Below are positions 29,205-38,570 of a DNA stretch of 64,000 nucleotides, piece by piece. Within the stretch, counting starts at the first letter, position 1; each line of letters opens with the position of its first letter. The DNA is taken from positions 1-64,000 of the forward strand of contig NZ_AQPH01000007.1 of the NCBI RefSeq assembly GCF_000442515.1, read 5' to 3'. Below the pieces are notes generated by a model, which saw only the letters and a program-made list of their open reading frames with translations, was not told the DNA's origin and did not search any database. A program made the position numbers and the translations under genes. The stretch comes from Magnetospirillum fulvum MGU-K5 (GTDB lineage: Bacteria; Pseudomonadota; Alphaproteobacteria; Rhodospirillales; Magnetospirillaceae).

Positions 29205-30317
29205 TCAGCCCTCCCTGGTTTCGAAATCGATGCGGGGATCGACCCAATGCAGGGTCAGGTCGCCGGCGAGATTGAGCAGCAGCCCGAGCAGGCTGAAGGC
29301 GTACAAGGTGCCGAACATCACCGGATAATCGCGGTTGCTGACCGCCTCGAACCCCAACAGGCCGATTCCGTCGAGCGAGAAGATGATCTCGACCAGCAGC
29401 GAGCCGGTAAACAGGATCGCGACCAGGGCGCGGGGAAAGCCCGCGACGATCAGCAGCATCGCGTTGCGGAAGACATGGCCGTACAGCACGCCCCGCTCGG
29501 TCAGGCCCTTGGCCCGGGCGGTAATGACATATTGCTTCCCGATTTCTTCGAGGAAGGCGTTCTTGGTCAGCATCGTCAGACCGGCAAAGCCGCCGACGAC
29601 CAGCGCCGTCACCGGCAAAGCGAGGTGGTGGAGATAATCGAGCAGACGGGCGACGAACCCGGCCCCCTCCATCCCCGGGGAGGTCAGACCGCGCAGCGGG
29701 AACCACGACAGATAGCTGCCGCCCGCGAACAGCACGATCAGCAGGATCGCGAACAGAAAGCCCGGCACGGCATAGCCGATGATCACCGCCCACGAGGTGG
29801 CGATATCAAAACGCGAGCCGTCGCGGGTGGCCTTGGCGATCCCCAGCGGAATCGACACCAGATAGATAATCAGGGTGCTCCACAGACCGAGCGAGACCGA
29901 TACCGGCATCTTCTCGATCACCAATTGGGTGACCGGCACGTCGCGATAGAAGCTGTTGCCGAAATCGAACCGGGCGAAATTGCCGATCATCAGCCAGAAG
30001 CGTTCAAGCGGCGGCTTATCAAAACCGAATTGGCGCTCGATTTCCTTGACGAAGGCGGGGTCCAACCCCTGGGCACCGCGATAGGCTCCCGAGCCGCCCT
30101 CCTGCCCGGCCCAGGCCTGCGGCCGACTGCCTCCGCTTTCGGCCCCGCCCGCCCCCGAGACGCGGGCGGCGGCATCGACCGCCGTGCCCTGAATCTTCGC
30201 CAGCATCAGTTCGACCGGCCCGCCGGGAGCGAATTGCGCCACCGCGAAATTGACCAGGATGATGCCGAACAGAGTCAGCGGGATCAGCAGCAGGCGACGC
30301 AGCGTATAAGCGATCAT
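29205..30317 (-). CDS. yejB: Oligopeptide ABC transporter permease
   Basis: Second permease of the importer, 370 residues. It starts MIAYTLRRLLLIPLTLFGI, typical of DppB/YejB proteins, then has the extended hydrophilic loop characteristic of YejB (Gly/Ser/Ala-rich here, about 50-85). Five further membrane helices follow, with the EAA loop ITARAKGLTERGVLYGHVFRN. ATG 30317 overlaps the yejA stop (ATGA), which fixes the start; the in-frame extension upstream lies within yejA. Confidence 0.94.
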   Translation of the reverse strand: MIAYTLRRLLLIPLTLFGIILVNFAVAQFAPGGPVELMLAKIQGTAVDAAARVSGAGGAESGGSRPQAWAGQEGGSGAYRGAQGLDPAFVKEIERQFGFDKPPLERFWLMIGNFARFDFGNSFYRDVPVTQLVIEKMPVSVSLGLWSTLIIYLVSIPLGIAKATRDGSRFDIATSWAVIIGYAVPGFLFAILLIVLFAGGSYLSWFPLRGLTSPGMEGAGFVARLLDYLHHLALPVTALVVGGFAGLTMLTKNAFLEEIGKQYVITARAKGLTERGVLYGHVFRNAMLLIVAGFPRALVAILFTGSLLVEIIFSLDGIGLLGFEAVSNRDYPVMFGTLYAFSLLGLLLNLAGDLTLHWVDPRIDFETREG

Positions 30318-32120
30318 TTCTTCGCCGCATCCTTGGCCCACCACGCCATCGGACGCACCCCAGAAGCGGGAGTGATCGCGGGACGACCGAACTTGTCCCA
30401 CCACGCCACCCGGTCAACCCCCAGATGCCATTGCGGGATCACGTAATGGTTCCACAGCAGGACGCGGTCGAGTGCCCTGGCCCGCGCCACCAGGGTTTCG
30501 CGATCGGGCGCGGCGATCAGCGCGGCAACCAGGGCATCGATTGCCGGATTCTTGATTCCGGCCAGATTCTGTCCGCCGACCGCGTCAGCGGCGGCGCTAC
30601 CCCAAAAGCTCGCCTGCTCGTTGCCGGGCGATTGCGACTGACCCCACACCTGGACCACCATGTCGTAATCGTACTGATCGACCCGGTTCTTGTACTGGGC
30701 GGTATCGACAACGCGGACGTTGGCCTCGATCCCCAGGCGTTCGAGATTGCGGGCGAAGGGAAGCGCGATCCGCTCCCACACCGGCTGAACCAGCAGGATT
30801 TCGAACACGAAGGGACGGCCATCCTTGACCAGCTTGCCGTTCTGGACCGTCCAGCCCGCCTCTTCCAACAACCGCATCGCCGCGCGCAGATTGGCGCGGA
30901 TGTTGCCGTCGCCCTCGGTCTCCGGCGGCTTGTAGACGCTGGTAAAGACCTGGGGCGGCACCTTGTCGCGCAACGGCTCCAGCACCTCCAGTTCCTTCGG
31001 CCCCGGCAGGCCGGTCGCAGCCATGTCGGAATTGGCGAAGAAGCTGGTGGTGCGCTTGTACTGGCCATAGAACAGGGTCTTGTTGGTCCATTCGAAATCG
31101 AAGGCGTAGGCCAGCGCCTCGCGGACCTTGGCATCCTGGAACAGGGGACGGCGCAGGTTATAGACATAGGCCTGCATCCCGGCCGGACGCTGGTTGGGGA
31201 AGGCTTCCTTTAAGCCCCGCCCGTCCTTCAGCCCCGACCAATCCTGATAGCCGGTGGCCCATTTCTTGGCCTCCATCTCCAGCCGCCAATCGTACTCGCC
31301 CGCCTTGAACGCTTCGAGCGCCACCGTGGTATCGCGATAGCTGTCATAGCGGATACGGTCGAAATTGTACTGGCCCCGGCGCACCGGCAAATCGGCCCCC
31401 CAGTAATCCTTGACCCGGACCCAGGTGACGGTCCGCCCGGTCTCGAACGGCCCGGCCTTGTAAGGACCGCTGCCCAGCGGCGGTTCCAGGGTGGTGGCGG
31501 CGAAGTCGCGTCCCTTCCAGTAATGCTTGGGCAGCACCGGCAACTGGCCCAGAATCAGTGGCAATTCACGATTGTCGCCCGGCTTGAAGGTAAAGCGGAC
31601 CTTGCGCTCGCCCACCTTCTCGACCTTATCGACGGCGGCATAATAGAAGCGATAGCGGGGATGGCCCTTGGTCTTCAGGATGTCGAACGAGAAGACGACA
31701 TCGTCGGCGGTGATCGGCTTGCCGTCGTGCCAGCGCGCCTTGGGCCGCAGGGTGAACGCCACCCACGAACGGTCGGCGGGAAACTCGATCGATTCGGCCA
31801 GCAGACCGTATTCGGAAAACGGCTCGTCGGCGGATTCGATCATCAACGTCTCGAACGGCAGATCGGATCCGCCTGCCGCCTCGCCCTTGACGGTGAAGGG
31901 GTTGAGGGTATCCCACCCCCCCGTTTCAGCCAGCCGGATTTCGCCGCCCTTGGGGGCGTTGGGATTGACATAGTCGAACTGGGAAAAAGCCCGCCGGATA
32001 TTTCGGTGCACCATGCATCGCCGCGCCGTGCACCGGGACCGGAACCTCGGCGGCAAGGGTGACGGGGGAACCGAACAGGGCAAGGCTGACGACAAGGCAA
32101 AGAGCGACAACAAGACGCAT
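30314..32120 (-). CDS. yejA: Oligopeptide-binding protein of the Yej importer, apparently frameshifted
   Basis: Periplasmic solute-binding protein (DppA/SBP_bac_5 type). A good signal peptide (MRLVVALCLVVSLALFG, cleavage near TLAAE) and the conserved AMHGAPKYPAGF are in one frame from ATG 32120. The next conserved block, FSQFDYVNPNAPKGGE, and the rest of the protein (ARWHDGKPITADDVVFSF, GSGPYKAG, WEQ-free C-terminal lobe ending in WWAKDAAKK) are in another. The switch is at five T (A run 31984-31988 on the plus strand); four T would give the expected GFSQFDYVNP. Without the fix the mature protein would have no signal peptide. A sequencing error is the simplest reading, a recent inactivating mutation the alternative. 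Confidence 0.88.
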
Positions 32121-32261
32121 GCGATCACCGGATCGGTCAGGAGGGGGCGGCCAAGTGTGGCCGGATTAATCGTCGAGGGCAAGCAGAGGTGATAGAGCAG
32201 CGTTGACGCAACGCCATTCGGCTGCGACGATATATATCGGGAGGAAGAGACGTACAGCCCT

Positions 32262-33095
32262 ATGACCGCCGAAGCCGAGAAGACCCCCCCGCCACCACCC
32301 GAATCGAACGTCTTCGCCACCTTGCGCGGAGGCGGACGGATTTGGGCGATCGGTGCCATTCGCGGCGAGGTCGCCCGTCTCCATGCGCTGCACACCCGCC
32401 TGGCCGCCGAGTGCAAACCGGGCGATCAGCTGGTCTATCTCGGCGATTATCTCGGCCACAGCCCCTCGGTGGTGCAAACCGTCGATGAAATCCTGCTGTT
32501 CCGCCGCGCTTATATCGCCCGGCCCGGTGTCGGGCTTGACGATGTCGTCTATCTGCGCGGCTCTCAGGAAGAGATGTGGCAAAAGCTGCTGCAATTGCAG
32601 TTTGCCCCCAATCCGGGCGAGGTGCTGCGCTGGATGCTCAATCACGGCGTCGGCCCGACCATCGCCGCCTATGGCGGCAATCTGGACGAGGGGCTGCTCT
32701 GCGTGCGCGAGGGGATTTTGGCGATGACCCGCTGGACCGGCCAGTTGCGCCAGGCGATGCGGGCCTATGACGGCCATACCGCGCTGATGAGCGTGTTGAA
32801 GCACGCCGCCTTCACCGACGACACCACTTTGCTGTTCACCCATGCCGGGCTTGATCCGTCGCGCCCGCCCTCGGCCCAGGGGGATTCGTTCTGGTGGGGG
32901 GCGTCGTCGTTCGTGACCCTGGCCGAGCCCTATTACGGCTTCAAGCTGGTGGTGCGCGGCGCCGATCATCGCGGCGGCGGCATCGTGCTCGGTCCCCATA
33001 TCGCGACGCTGGATTCCGGCTCGGGCCGGGGTGGACCGCTGACCGCCGCCTGCTTCGGCTCGGACGGCAATATTCTTCAATTGATCGAGGCCTGA
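32262..33095 (+). CDS. Calcineurin-type phosphoesterase fold with lost metal ligands (pseudophosphatase)
   Basis: A 277-residue cytoplasmic protein with the order of motifs of PPP-type/Ap4A-type phosphatases, most of them degenerate. GDIHG reads GAIRG (31-35), losing both metal ligands. GDxxDRG reads GDYLGHS (61-67), where Asp62 remains. GNHE reads GSQE (100-103), losing the Asn and catalytic His. The later His is kept (FTHAG, His194), and the last motif reads GADHRGG. Activity by the normal two-metal mechanism is therefore unlikely. The N-terminus has a proline run. ATG 32262 has only a distant GGAAGAG. It is divergent from yejA and 6 bases upstream of the DUF4197 gene. Confidence 0.75.
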   Translation: MTAEAEKTPPPPPESNVFATLRGGGRIWAIGAIRGEVARLHALHTRLAAECKPGDQLVYLGDYLGHSPSVVQTVDEILLFRRAYIARPGVGLDDVVYLRGSQEEMWQKLLQLQFAPNPGEVLRWMLNHGVGPTIAAYGGNLDEGLLCVREGILAMTRWTGQLRQAMRAYDGHTALMSVLKHAAFTDDTTLLFTHAGLDPSRPPSAQGDSFWWGASSFVTLAEPYYGFKLVVRGADHRGGGIVLGPHIATLDSGSGRGGPLTAACFGSDGNILQLIEA

Positions 33096-33101
33096 CCCGC
33101 G

Positions 33102-33911
33102 ATGCGCACGCCGTTTTTCCTGTTTGGAGCCGCCGCCCTGGTGCTGGCAACCCCCGTGTCGGTGTCGGCCCAAAGCTGGTCCGACCTGGGCAAGGATTTG
33201 CTGAAGCAGCAATTGGAGCGCCAGCAGCCGAGCGGTACCACGACCGCACCGGCGACGACCTCCAGCGCGGCCTCTCCGGCCGCCATCACCACCACCGCCT
33301 CGACCGCCGAAATCGGCTCGGGCCTGACCGCGGCGCTGAAGCAGGCGGTGACCCAGGTCACCGGGCGGCTGGGCCGCACCGACGGCTTCAACGCCGATCC
33401 CGTGGCCCATATTCCCCTGCCCGCCAAGCTGGCCACGCTCCGCTCGGGTCTGGCCCTGGCCGGTCAGTCCGGTTTGCTGGACGATCTGGAGGTGCGGCTG
33501 AACCGCGCCGCCGAGGCGGCGACGCCCGAGGCCCAGAAAATCTTCCTCGCCTCGCTCGACAAGATGAGCCTGGACGACGCCCGCGCCATCCTGAGCGGCC
33601 CCAAGGATTCCGCCACCCAATATTTCAAGCGGACGATGACCCCCGATCTGACCGCCGCGATGCGCCCGGTGATCGAGTCCGAATTGTCCCAGACCGGGGC
33701 GATGGCCTCGTATCAGGTGCTGACCGCCGCCGCCGGAAGCTTGCCGCTGGTCGGACAGGCGCTGTCGGGCGGGCCGGAGCTGCTGACCGATCACGTCCTC
33801 TCCCGCGCGATCGGGACGATCTTTACCGGGATCGGCCAGGAAGAGGCGGCGATCCGCACTGATCCGGCCAAACGCTCGACCGACTTGCTGAAAAAGGTGT
33901 TCGGCGGCTGA
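33102..33911 (+). CDS. DUF4197-family secreted protein
   Basis: A 269-residue protein with an N-terminal signal peptide (FFLFGAAALVLATPVSVSAQ). A Thr/Ala/Ser-rich linker (about 45-70) is followed by the DUF4197 domain: GLTAALKQAVTQVTGRLG, IPLPAKLATLRSGLALAG, and PKDSATQYFKRTM, which is close to the family's ATxYF motif. It is helical and predicted periplasmic; function is unknown for the family. It follows the pseudophosphatase after 6 bases, so the two are probably one transcript. Confidence 0.85.
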   Translation: MRTPFFLFGAAALVLATPVSVSAQSWSDLGKDLLKQQLERQQPSGTTTAPATTSSAASPAAITTTASTAEIGSGLTAALKQAVTQVTGRLGRTDGFNADPVAHIPLPAKLATLRSGLALAGQSGLLDDLEVRLNRAAEAATPEAQKIFLASLDKMSLDDARAILSGPKDSATQYFKRTMTPDLTAAMRPVIESELSQTGAMASYQVLTAAAGSLPLVGQALSGGPELLTDHVLSRAIGTIFTGIGQEEAAIRTDPAKRSTDLLKKVFGG

Positions 33912-34041
33912 GGGACAAACCCCTCATATATCTTTGTTTTTCGTCATCGGCCAACAAGGGTAGTTGACGGCGGAGCCACATCGGACTATTCGTTCCGGTT
34001 CGGTAAGGATTTCCGCCGCCCTCCCCTCCGTCGATTGCGCC

Positions 34042-34773
34042 ATGCGAGATACCGTAGACAGCCCTGCCCCCGTCAAGCACTCCTATACCGTGCCCTGCCC
34101 CAGCGCGTTCCGCGATCGGGTCGAGGCGCTGGCGGCAAGGCGTCGGGTCAATGTCGCCGATATTGCCCGCTCGATCCTGCTGGTCCTGCCGGTCGAAGCG
34201 ATCGCCACCTTCCCCGATCCGGGCGAGCCGCCGGTCCACGACCGCGAGACGGTGGTGCTGAAATCCGGCCCGGCCGAAGGTCGTCCGTGGCGACGCAAGC
34301 CGCGTCTGCAAATCCGGATGGCTCCCGGTTTCGATGTCGAAACGATTCGCCGCGCCCTGGGGCTGGCCCTGACGCTGGACGAGGGCACGCTGGCCTTGCG
34401 ACTGGACGATCCCGCCGCCCCGCCGCCGCCCCCTCCTCCTCCCCCCGAACCGGAAGAAGAGACCTTCCCCAAGGTCGAACGGCGGCGCGGCGTCAGCGAG
34501 CAAAGCAAGGCCCTGGCCGCCGCCAGCGAAGAGATCGAACGGCTAAAGGCGATCATCAACGTTCTGTCGTTCGAAGTGCTGCCGGGCGGGGTTCAGACCC
34601 GTGAAGAGGCGTTGCATATTCTGGGCTTCCCCCCCGGCCTCAACCCCGACCGCCGGATGATCAAGGCGAAGTTCCGGATGCTGGCCACCATCCATCACCC
34701 CGACAGCAGCCACGGCAACCATCTGCGGATGAGCCAGTTGAACGCCGCGATCGACCTGCTGCGCAACGGCTGA
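34042..34773 (+). CDS. J-domain protein
   Basis: A 243-residue soluble protein. The N-terminal third (VKHSYTVPCPSAFRDRVEAL, VNVADIARSILL) looks like a small ribbon-helix-helix-like module, but that assignment is weak. A run of about ten prolines (near 133-142) and an acidic patch separate it from a helical segment and the C-terminal J-domain (EEALHILGFPP, MIKAKFRMLATIHHPDSSHG). The HPD tripeptide that activates DnaK is intact. It probably recruits DnaK to a specific client. I chose ATG 34042; an upstream in-frame start would add a sequence unlike coding sequence. pabB follows after 32 bases. Confidence 0.82.
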   Translation: MRDTVDSPAPVKHSYTVPCPSAFRDRVEALAARRRVNVADIARSILLVLPVEAIATFPDPGEPPVHDRETVVLKSGPAEGRPWRRKPRLQIRMAPGFDVETIRRALGLALTLDEGTLALRLDDPAAPPPPPPPPPEPEEETFPKVERRRGVSEQSKALAAASEEIERLKAIINVLSFEVLPGGVQTREEALHILGFPPGLNPDRRMIKAKFRMLATIHHPDSSHGNHLRMSQLNAAIDLLRNG

Positions 34774-34805
34774 CCGCGCTCTTCGGCGTCCTGCCCCGCC
34801 TCATC

Positions 34806-36155
34806 ATGCCCTGTCTGGAAATTCCCTATACCGATCCGGTTGCCGCCTTCGCCCCCTGGGCCGAAAGCCCGTGGTCGATGCTGCTCGACAGCGGCGGCAA
34901 CGATCCCAGGCTGGGCCGCTACGCCTATATCGCGGTCAGCCCCTATCGCACCCTGCGCGCCGATGGCGATGGGGTGCGGATCGACGGCCAGCCCGCCGGA
35001 ACCGATCCGTTTGCCGCGCTTGCCGCCGCGTTGGCCGCCTTTGGCCAAAGCGACGAGGCGATGCCACTGCCCTTCGCGGGCGGGGCCGTCGGCCTGTTCG
35101 GCTATGAACTGGGCCGCCACATCGAACGCGTTCCCGCCCGCCATGTCGCCGGGCAGACCGAGATGGCGGTCGGATTCTATGACGTCATTGCCGGGTTCGA
35201 CCGCGAGGCACGGCGGGCCTGGGTGATCGCGGCCCGGCCCGAAGCGATGCCCCGTGCCGAAGCGATGGCGGCCACGATCACCGCCACGCCACGCCTGGTC
35301 GCCCCGGCACCGGGTCCAGGTCTTCGTCTGATGCCGGAGCTTGACCGCGACACGTATCTGGATCGGGTGCGGCAGATCGTTGACAAGATCGCGGCCGGAG
35401 AGGTGTTTCAGGTCAATTTCACCCAACGCTTCCTGTCGCCCCGCCCGGCGGGATTGCGCCCCTTCGACCTGTATCGTCGGCTCAAAGCCCGCAATCCCGC
35501 TCCGTTCGCCGCCTTTATCCATATCGGCGACGATTTGACCCTGGTCAGCGCCTCGCCGGAACGGTTTCTGTCGCTCGATCGCAGTGGCCGGATCGAAGCC
35601 CGTCCGATCAAGGGAACGCGGCGGCGCAGCCACGATTCCGCCGAGGATGCCGCCCTGGCCGCCGAATTGGCGGCGTGCGAAAAGGACCGGGCGGAAAATT
35701 TGATGATCGCCGACCTGCTGCGCAACGATATCGGCCGGGTCGCCACCATTGGCAGCGTCAAGGTTCCGACCTTGCGCGCTTTGGAAAGCCATGCCACCGT
35801 TCACCATCTGGTTTCGGTGGTCGAAGGACGCTTGCGCACCGGGCTGGGTCCGGCCGATCTGTTGCGGGCGACCTTTCCCGGCGGGTCGATCACCGGAGCC
35901 CCGAAGGTGAAGGCGATGGAGATCATCGACGCACTTGAGCCTGGTCCACGCGGCCTCTATTGCGGCGCGGTCGGCTGGATCGGCTTTGACGGAGCGATGG
36001 ATACCAGCATTGTCATCCGCGCCGTGACGCTGACCCGTGACCACGTGATCGCCCAGGCGGGCGGCGGGATCGTGGCCGATTCCGATCCCGAAACCGAATA
36101 TGCCGAGATGATGACCAAGGTGGCCCCGGCCTTGGCGGCCTTGGCGGAGGAGTAA
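34806..36155 (+). CDS. pabB: Aminodeoxychorismate synthase component I
   Basis: Converts chorismate and ammonia to aminodeoxychorismate for p-aminobenzoate and folate. The 449-residue chorismate-binding protein has FQVNFTQRF, the PIKGT box (ARPIKGTRRRS) whose Lys marks PabB rather than TrpE, SHDSAEDAALAAEL, FPGGSITGAPKVKAMEI, and the ending GGGIVADSDPETEYAE. The absence of an amidotransferase gene nearby suggests TrpG (14.4 kb) provides the ammonia. pabC follows after 7 bases. Confidence 0.95.
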   Translation: MPCLEIPYTDPVAAFAPWAESPWSMLLDSGGNDPRLGRYAYIAVSPYRTLRADGDGVRIDGQPAGTDPFAALAAALAAFGQSDEAMPLPFAGGAVGLFGYELGRHIERVPARHVAGQTEMAVGFYDVIAGFDREARRAWVIAARPEAMPRAEAMAATITATPRLVAPAPGPGLRLMPELDRDTYLDRVRQIVDKIAAGEVFQVNFTQRFLSPRPAGLRPFDLYRRLKARNPAPFAAFIHIGDDLTLVSASPERFLSLDRSGRIEARPIKGTRRRSHDSAEDAALAAELAACEKDRAENLMIADLLRNDIGRVATIGSVKVPTLRALESHATVHHLVSVVEGRLRTGLGPADLLRATFPGGSITGAPKVKAMEIIDALEPGPRGLYCGAVGWIGFDGAMDTSIVIRAVTLTRDHVIAQAGGGIVADSDPETEYAEMMTKVAPALAALAEE

Positions 36156-36162
36156 CGGCGAC

Positions 36163-36960
36163 ATGGTGGTCTGGCTGAATGGAACCCTGGTGGCCGAACC
36201 GGCGCTCGACCCAACGGATCGCGGCTTTACCCTGGGCGACGGGCTATTCGAGACGATCCGGGTCACGCAGGGTCAGCCCCGCCACCTCGACCGTCATCTT
36301 GCCCGGCTAACCGAGGGCTGCCGGGTGCTGCGGCTGCCGCTACCCCATGATGAGGCGGCGATCGGGCAGGCGATCGCCGATCTGCTGGAAGCCGCCGCTC
36401 TGACCGAGGCGACCTTGCGGCTGACCCTGACCCGGGGTCCGGCCCCACGGGGGGTGCTGCCCCCGGCCCGGCCCACGCCGACCCTGCTGATCAGCATTGC
36501 CCCGGCCCCGCCGCCCCCCGGCCCCGCTCGCCTGATCGTCGCCACCGTGACACGCCGCAACGAACACTCGCCGCTGTCGCGGCTGAAAAGCCTCAACTAT
36601 CTCGACAACATTCTGGCCCGGCAGGAAGCGGCCGACCGGGGAGCCGACGATTCCGTGCTGCTGAACAGCCAGGGCCGCGTCGCCGACACCACGATCGCCT
36701 GCCTGTTTGCCCAGATCGGCGGAACAATCGTGACTCCGCCGGTGGCCGAAGGGGCTTTGCCCGGCATTGGCCGGTCCCTTGCCCTGGCGGCGGGGGTCGG
36801 GATCGAACGCCCGATTTTGCCCGACGAGCTACGCCGGGCCCGGGCCATCGTTCTCGTCAACAGTCTGGGGGTGCGTCCGGTGATCGCGCTCGACGAGACC
36901 AACATCGCCCCCTGCGACGCCCTGACCGCCGCGGTGCGGCGCGGGCTGGAGGGGGAATAA
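36163..36960 (+). CDS. pabC: Aminodeoxychorismate lyase (class IV aminotransferase fold)
   Basis: PLP enzyme that releases pyruvate from aminodeoxychorismate to give p-aminobenzoate. It has LDPTDRGFTLGDGLFETIRV near the start and the PLP-binding Lys in LKSLNYLDNILARQEA. The substrate-side sequences are SVLLNSQGRVADTTIACLF and LPGIGRSLAL. D-amino-acid and branched-chain aminotransferases share this fold, so the assignment rests partly on being immediately downstream of pabB. Length 265 aa is normal. Confidence 0.88.
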   Translation: MVVWLNGTLVAEPALDPTDRGFTLGDGLFETIRVTQGQPRHLDRHLARLTEGCRVLRLPLPHDEAAIGQAIADLLEAAALTEATLRLTLTRGPAPRGVLPPARPTPTLLISIAPAPPPPGPARLIVATVTRRNEHSPLSRLKSLNYLDNILARQEAADRGADDSVLLNSQGRVADTTIACLFAQIGGTIVTPPVAEGALPGIGRSLALAAGVGIERPILPDELRRARAIVLVNSLGVRPVIALDETNIAPCDALTAAVRRGLEGE

Positions 36961-36972
36961 ATAGCCCAGGTA

Positions 36973-37446
36973 TCACTGGCAGGCTTTATAGGCCTGGACC
37001 ACTTCGTTTTTGATGATCTTGGTCTGGGCGGAAAAGCCGCCATAGCCCCGCTTGGTGATCGTCGTCAGCAACTCGCCGATATTTTCGCAGAACCCTTCGG
37101 TCAGCGGAATGTTGCGGGCATAGGTGACGATGCTGCCATCGGCGTGGTTCTGCTTGGCCTGCCAGTCGGCGGGAAACTCGCGCTGCCATGCCTTGAGACG
37201 GCGGGCGACGGCGGCACGGAACTTCGCCCCGTTGGCCTCTTCGAACGTATCCCAGGTCTTGACCGAATCCGGCAGAAAACGGCCCTGGCAGCGCCGCGAC
37301 GCCTCGCGCAGATAGATGCCGTGGCGGACTTCACGCTCCGAGGTCAGTTCGGGCAGGGTAAAGCATTTCTTCGGCTTGGGCGCCGCCGCGACCGGCGCGG
37401 CCAGCACCGCCAGACAGAGCACGACAGGGACGAGAACGCGGATCAT
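36973..37446 (-). CDS. Small secreted protein of unknown function
   Basis: A 157-residue protein with a signal peptide (VLVPVVLCLAVLAAPVAAA). The mature part is charged and contains four Cys (KKCFTLPE, RRCQGRF, FCENIGELL and the penultimate Cys), which could form two periplasmic disulphides. The pattern YLREASRRCQGRFLPDS and FPADWQAKQNHADGSIV is not one I recognise. ATG 37446 is chosen because the signal peptide begins there. It converges with pabC and diverges from acuI. Confidence 0.75.
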   Translation of the reverse strand: MIRVLVPVVLCLAVLAAPVAAAPKPKKCFTLPELTSEREVRHGIYLREASRRCQGRFLPDSVKTWDTFEEANGAKFRAAVARRLKAWQREFPADWQAKQNHADGSIVTYARNIPLTEGFCENIGELLTTITKRGYGGFSAQTKIIKNEVVQAYKACQ

Positions 37447-37571
37447 GACCGCTCCGATCCGGGGGACGAGACCGCCACTATGCCACAGCCCGATCCGGCC
37501 CGACACTCTCTGGGGCGAGGCGGTTCGCCGTGCTAGAGTGGGTCTCATCCGGCTTCTCCAGGGAGATTTCG

Positions 37572-38570
37572 ATGAGTTCGTTCCCCGCTTTGATGCTGAA
37601 CGAGGAAGATGGCTCGGTTCGGGCTTCGATCCGCACCCTGACCCTGGCCGATCTGCCCGCAGGCGAGGTGACCCTGCGCATCGCCTATTCCACCCTGAAC
37701 TACAAGGACGGAATGATCCTGAACGGCCTGGGGCGGCTGGTGAAATCCTATCCTCATGTTCCTGGCGTCGATTTCGTGGGCACGGTCGAATCCTCCGATT
37801 CCCCCGCCTTTCGCCCCGGCGACAACGTGATCTGCGGCGGCTGGCGGGTCGGTGAACTCTTTTGGGGCGGGTATGCCGGGATGGCCCGGGTCAAGGCCGA
37901 CTGGCTGGTCCCGTTGCCTCCGGGGCTGACGCCCCGCCGGGCGATGGCGATCGGCACCGCCGGACTAACCGCGATGCTGGCGGTGATGGCGCTGGAAGAA
38001 ACCGGTCTGTCGCCCGCCAGCGATGGCGAGGTGCTGGTCACCGGCGCGGCGGGAGGATTGGGCAGCATCGCGGTGCTGCTGCTGTCGCGGCTGGGCTATC
38101 GCGTCGTCGCCTCGACCGGGCGGGCCAACCAGCGCGATTACCTGCTGTCGCTGGGGGCGACGTCGATTATCGACCGCGCCGAGATCGCGACCCTGCCGGC
38201 CAAGCCGCTGCTTTCCGAGCGCTGGGCAGGCGTGATCGACGGGGTCGGCGGCTCGACCCTCTCGCACGTTCTCTCCACCCTCCGGGCACGGGGCGCGGTC
38301 GCCGCCTGCGGCAATGTCGGCGGAGTGCGCTTTGACGGCAACGTCCTGCCCTTCCTGCTGCGCGGCATCTCGCTGCTGGGGATCGATGCGGTGATGTGTC
38401 CGACCCCACGCCGGATCACGGCGTGGACACGGCTGACCGAATTGCTGCCGCTCGACCGGCTCGACGCCCTGACCTCCGAAGCCGGTCTCGCCGATCTGCC
38501 CAGCCTGGGCGCGGGCATCCTGAAGGGACAGGTGCGCGGCCGCGTCGTGATCGACCCCCATGCCGTCTGA
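37572..38570 (+). CDS. acuI: Acrylyl-CoA reductase / YhdH-family quinone oxidoreductase
   Basis: Zinc-free medium-chain dehydrogenase/reductase of the YhdH/AcuI group, which reduces acryloyl-CoA with NADPH. Features: LRIAYSTLNYKDGMILNGLG, VPGVDFVGTVESSDSPAF, the Rossmann loop VTGAAGGLGSIAVLLL, and GVIDGVGGSTLSHVLSTL. The 332-residue length fits. ATG 37572 follows GGAG. The stop overlaps the start of the TlpA-type gene by 11 bases. Confidence 0.9.
   Translation: MSSFPALMLNEEDGSVRASIRTLTLADLPAGEVTLRIAYSTLNYKDGMILNGLGRLVKSYPHVPGVDFVGTVESSDSPAFRPGDNVICGGWRVGELFWGGYAGMARVKADWLVPLPPGLTPRRAMAIGTAGLTAMLAVMALEETGLSPASDGEVLVTGAAGGLGSIAVLLLSRLGYRVVASTGRANQRDYLLSLGATSIIDRAEIATLPAKPLLSERWAGVIDGVGGSTLSHVLSTLRARGAVAACGNVGGVRFDGNVLPFLLRGISLLGIDAVMCPTPRRITAWTRLTELLPLDRLDALTSEAGLADLPSLGAGILKGQVRGRVVIDPHAV

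Noticed and set aside
31990-32416. In-frame upstream extension of the main yejA frame
   Set aside because: It gives a non-signal, low-quality N-terminus, while a proper signal peptide exists in the adjacent frame. The frameshift explanation fits better.
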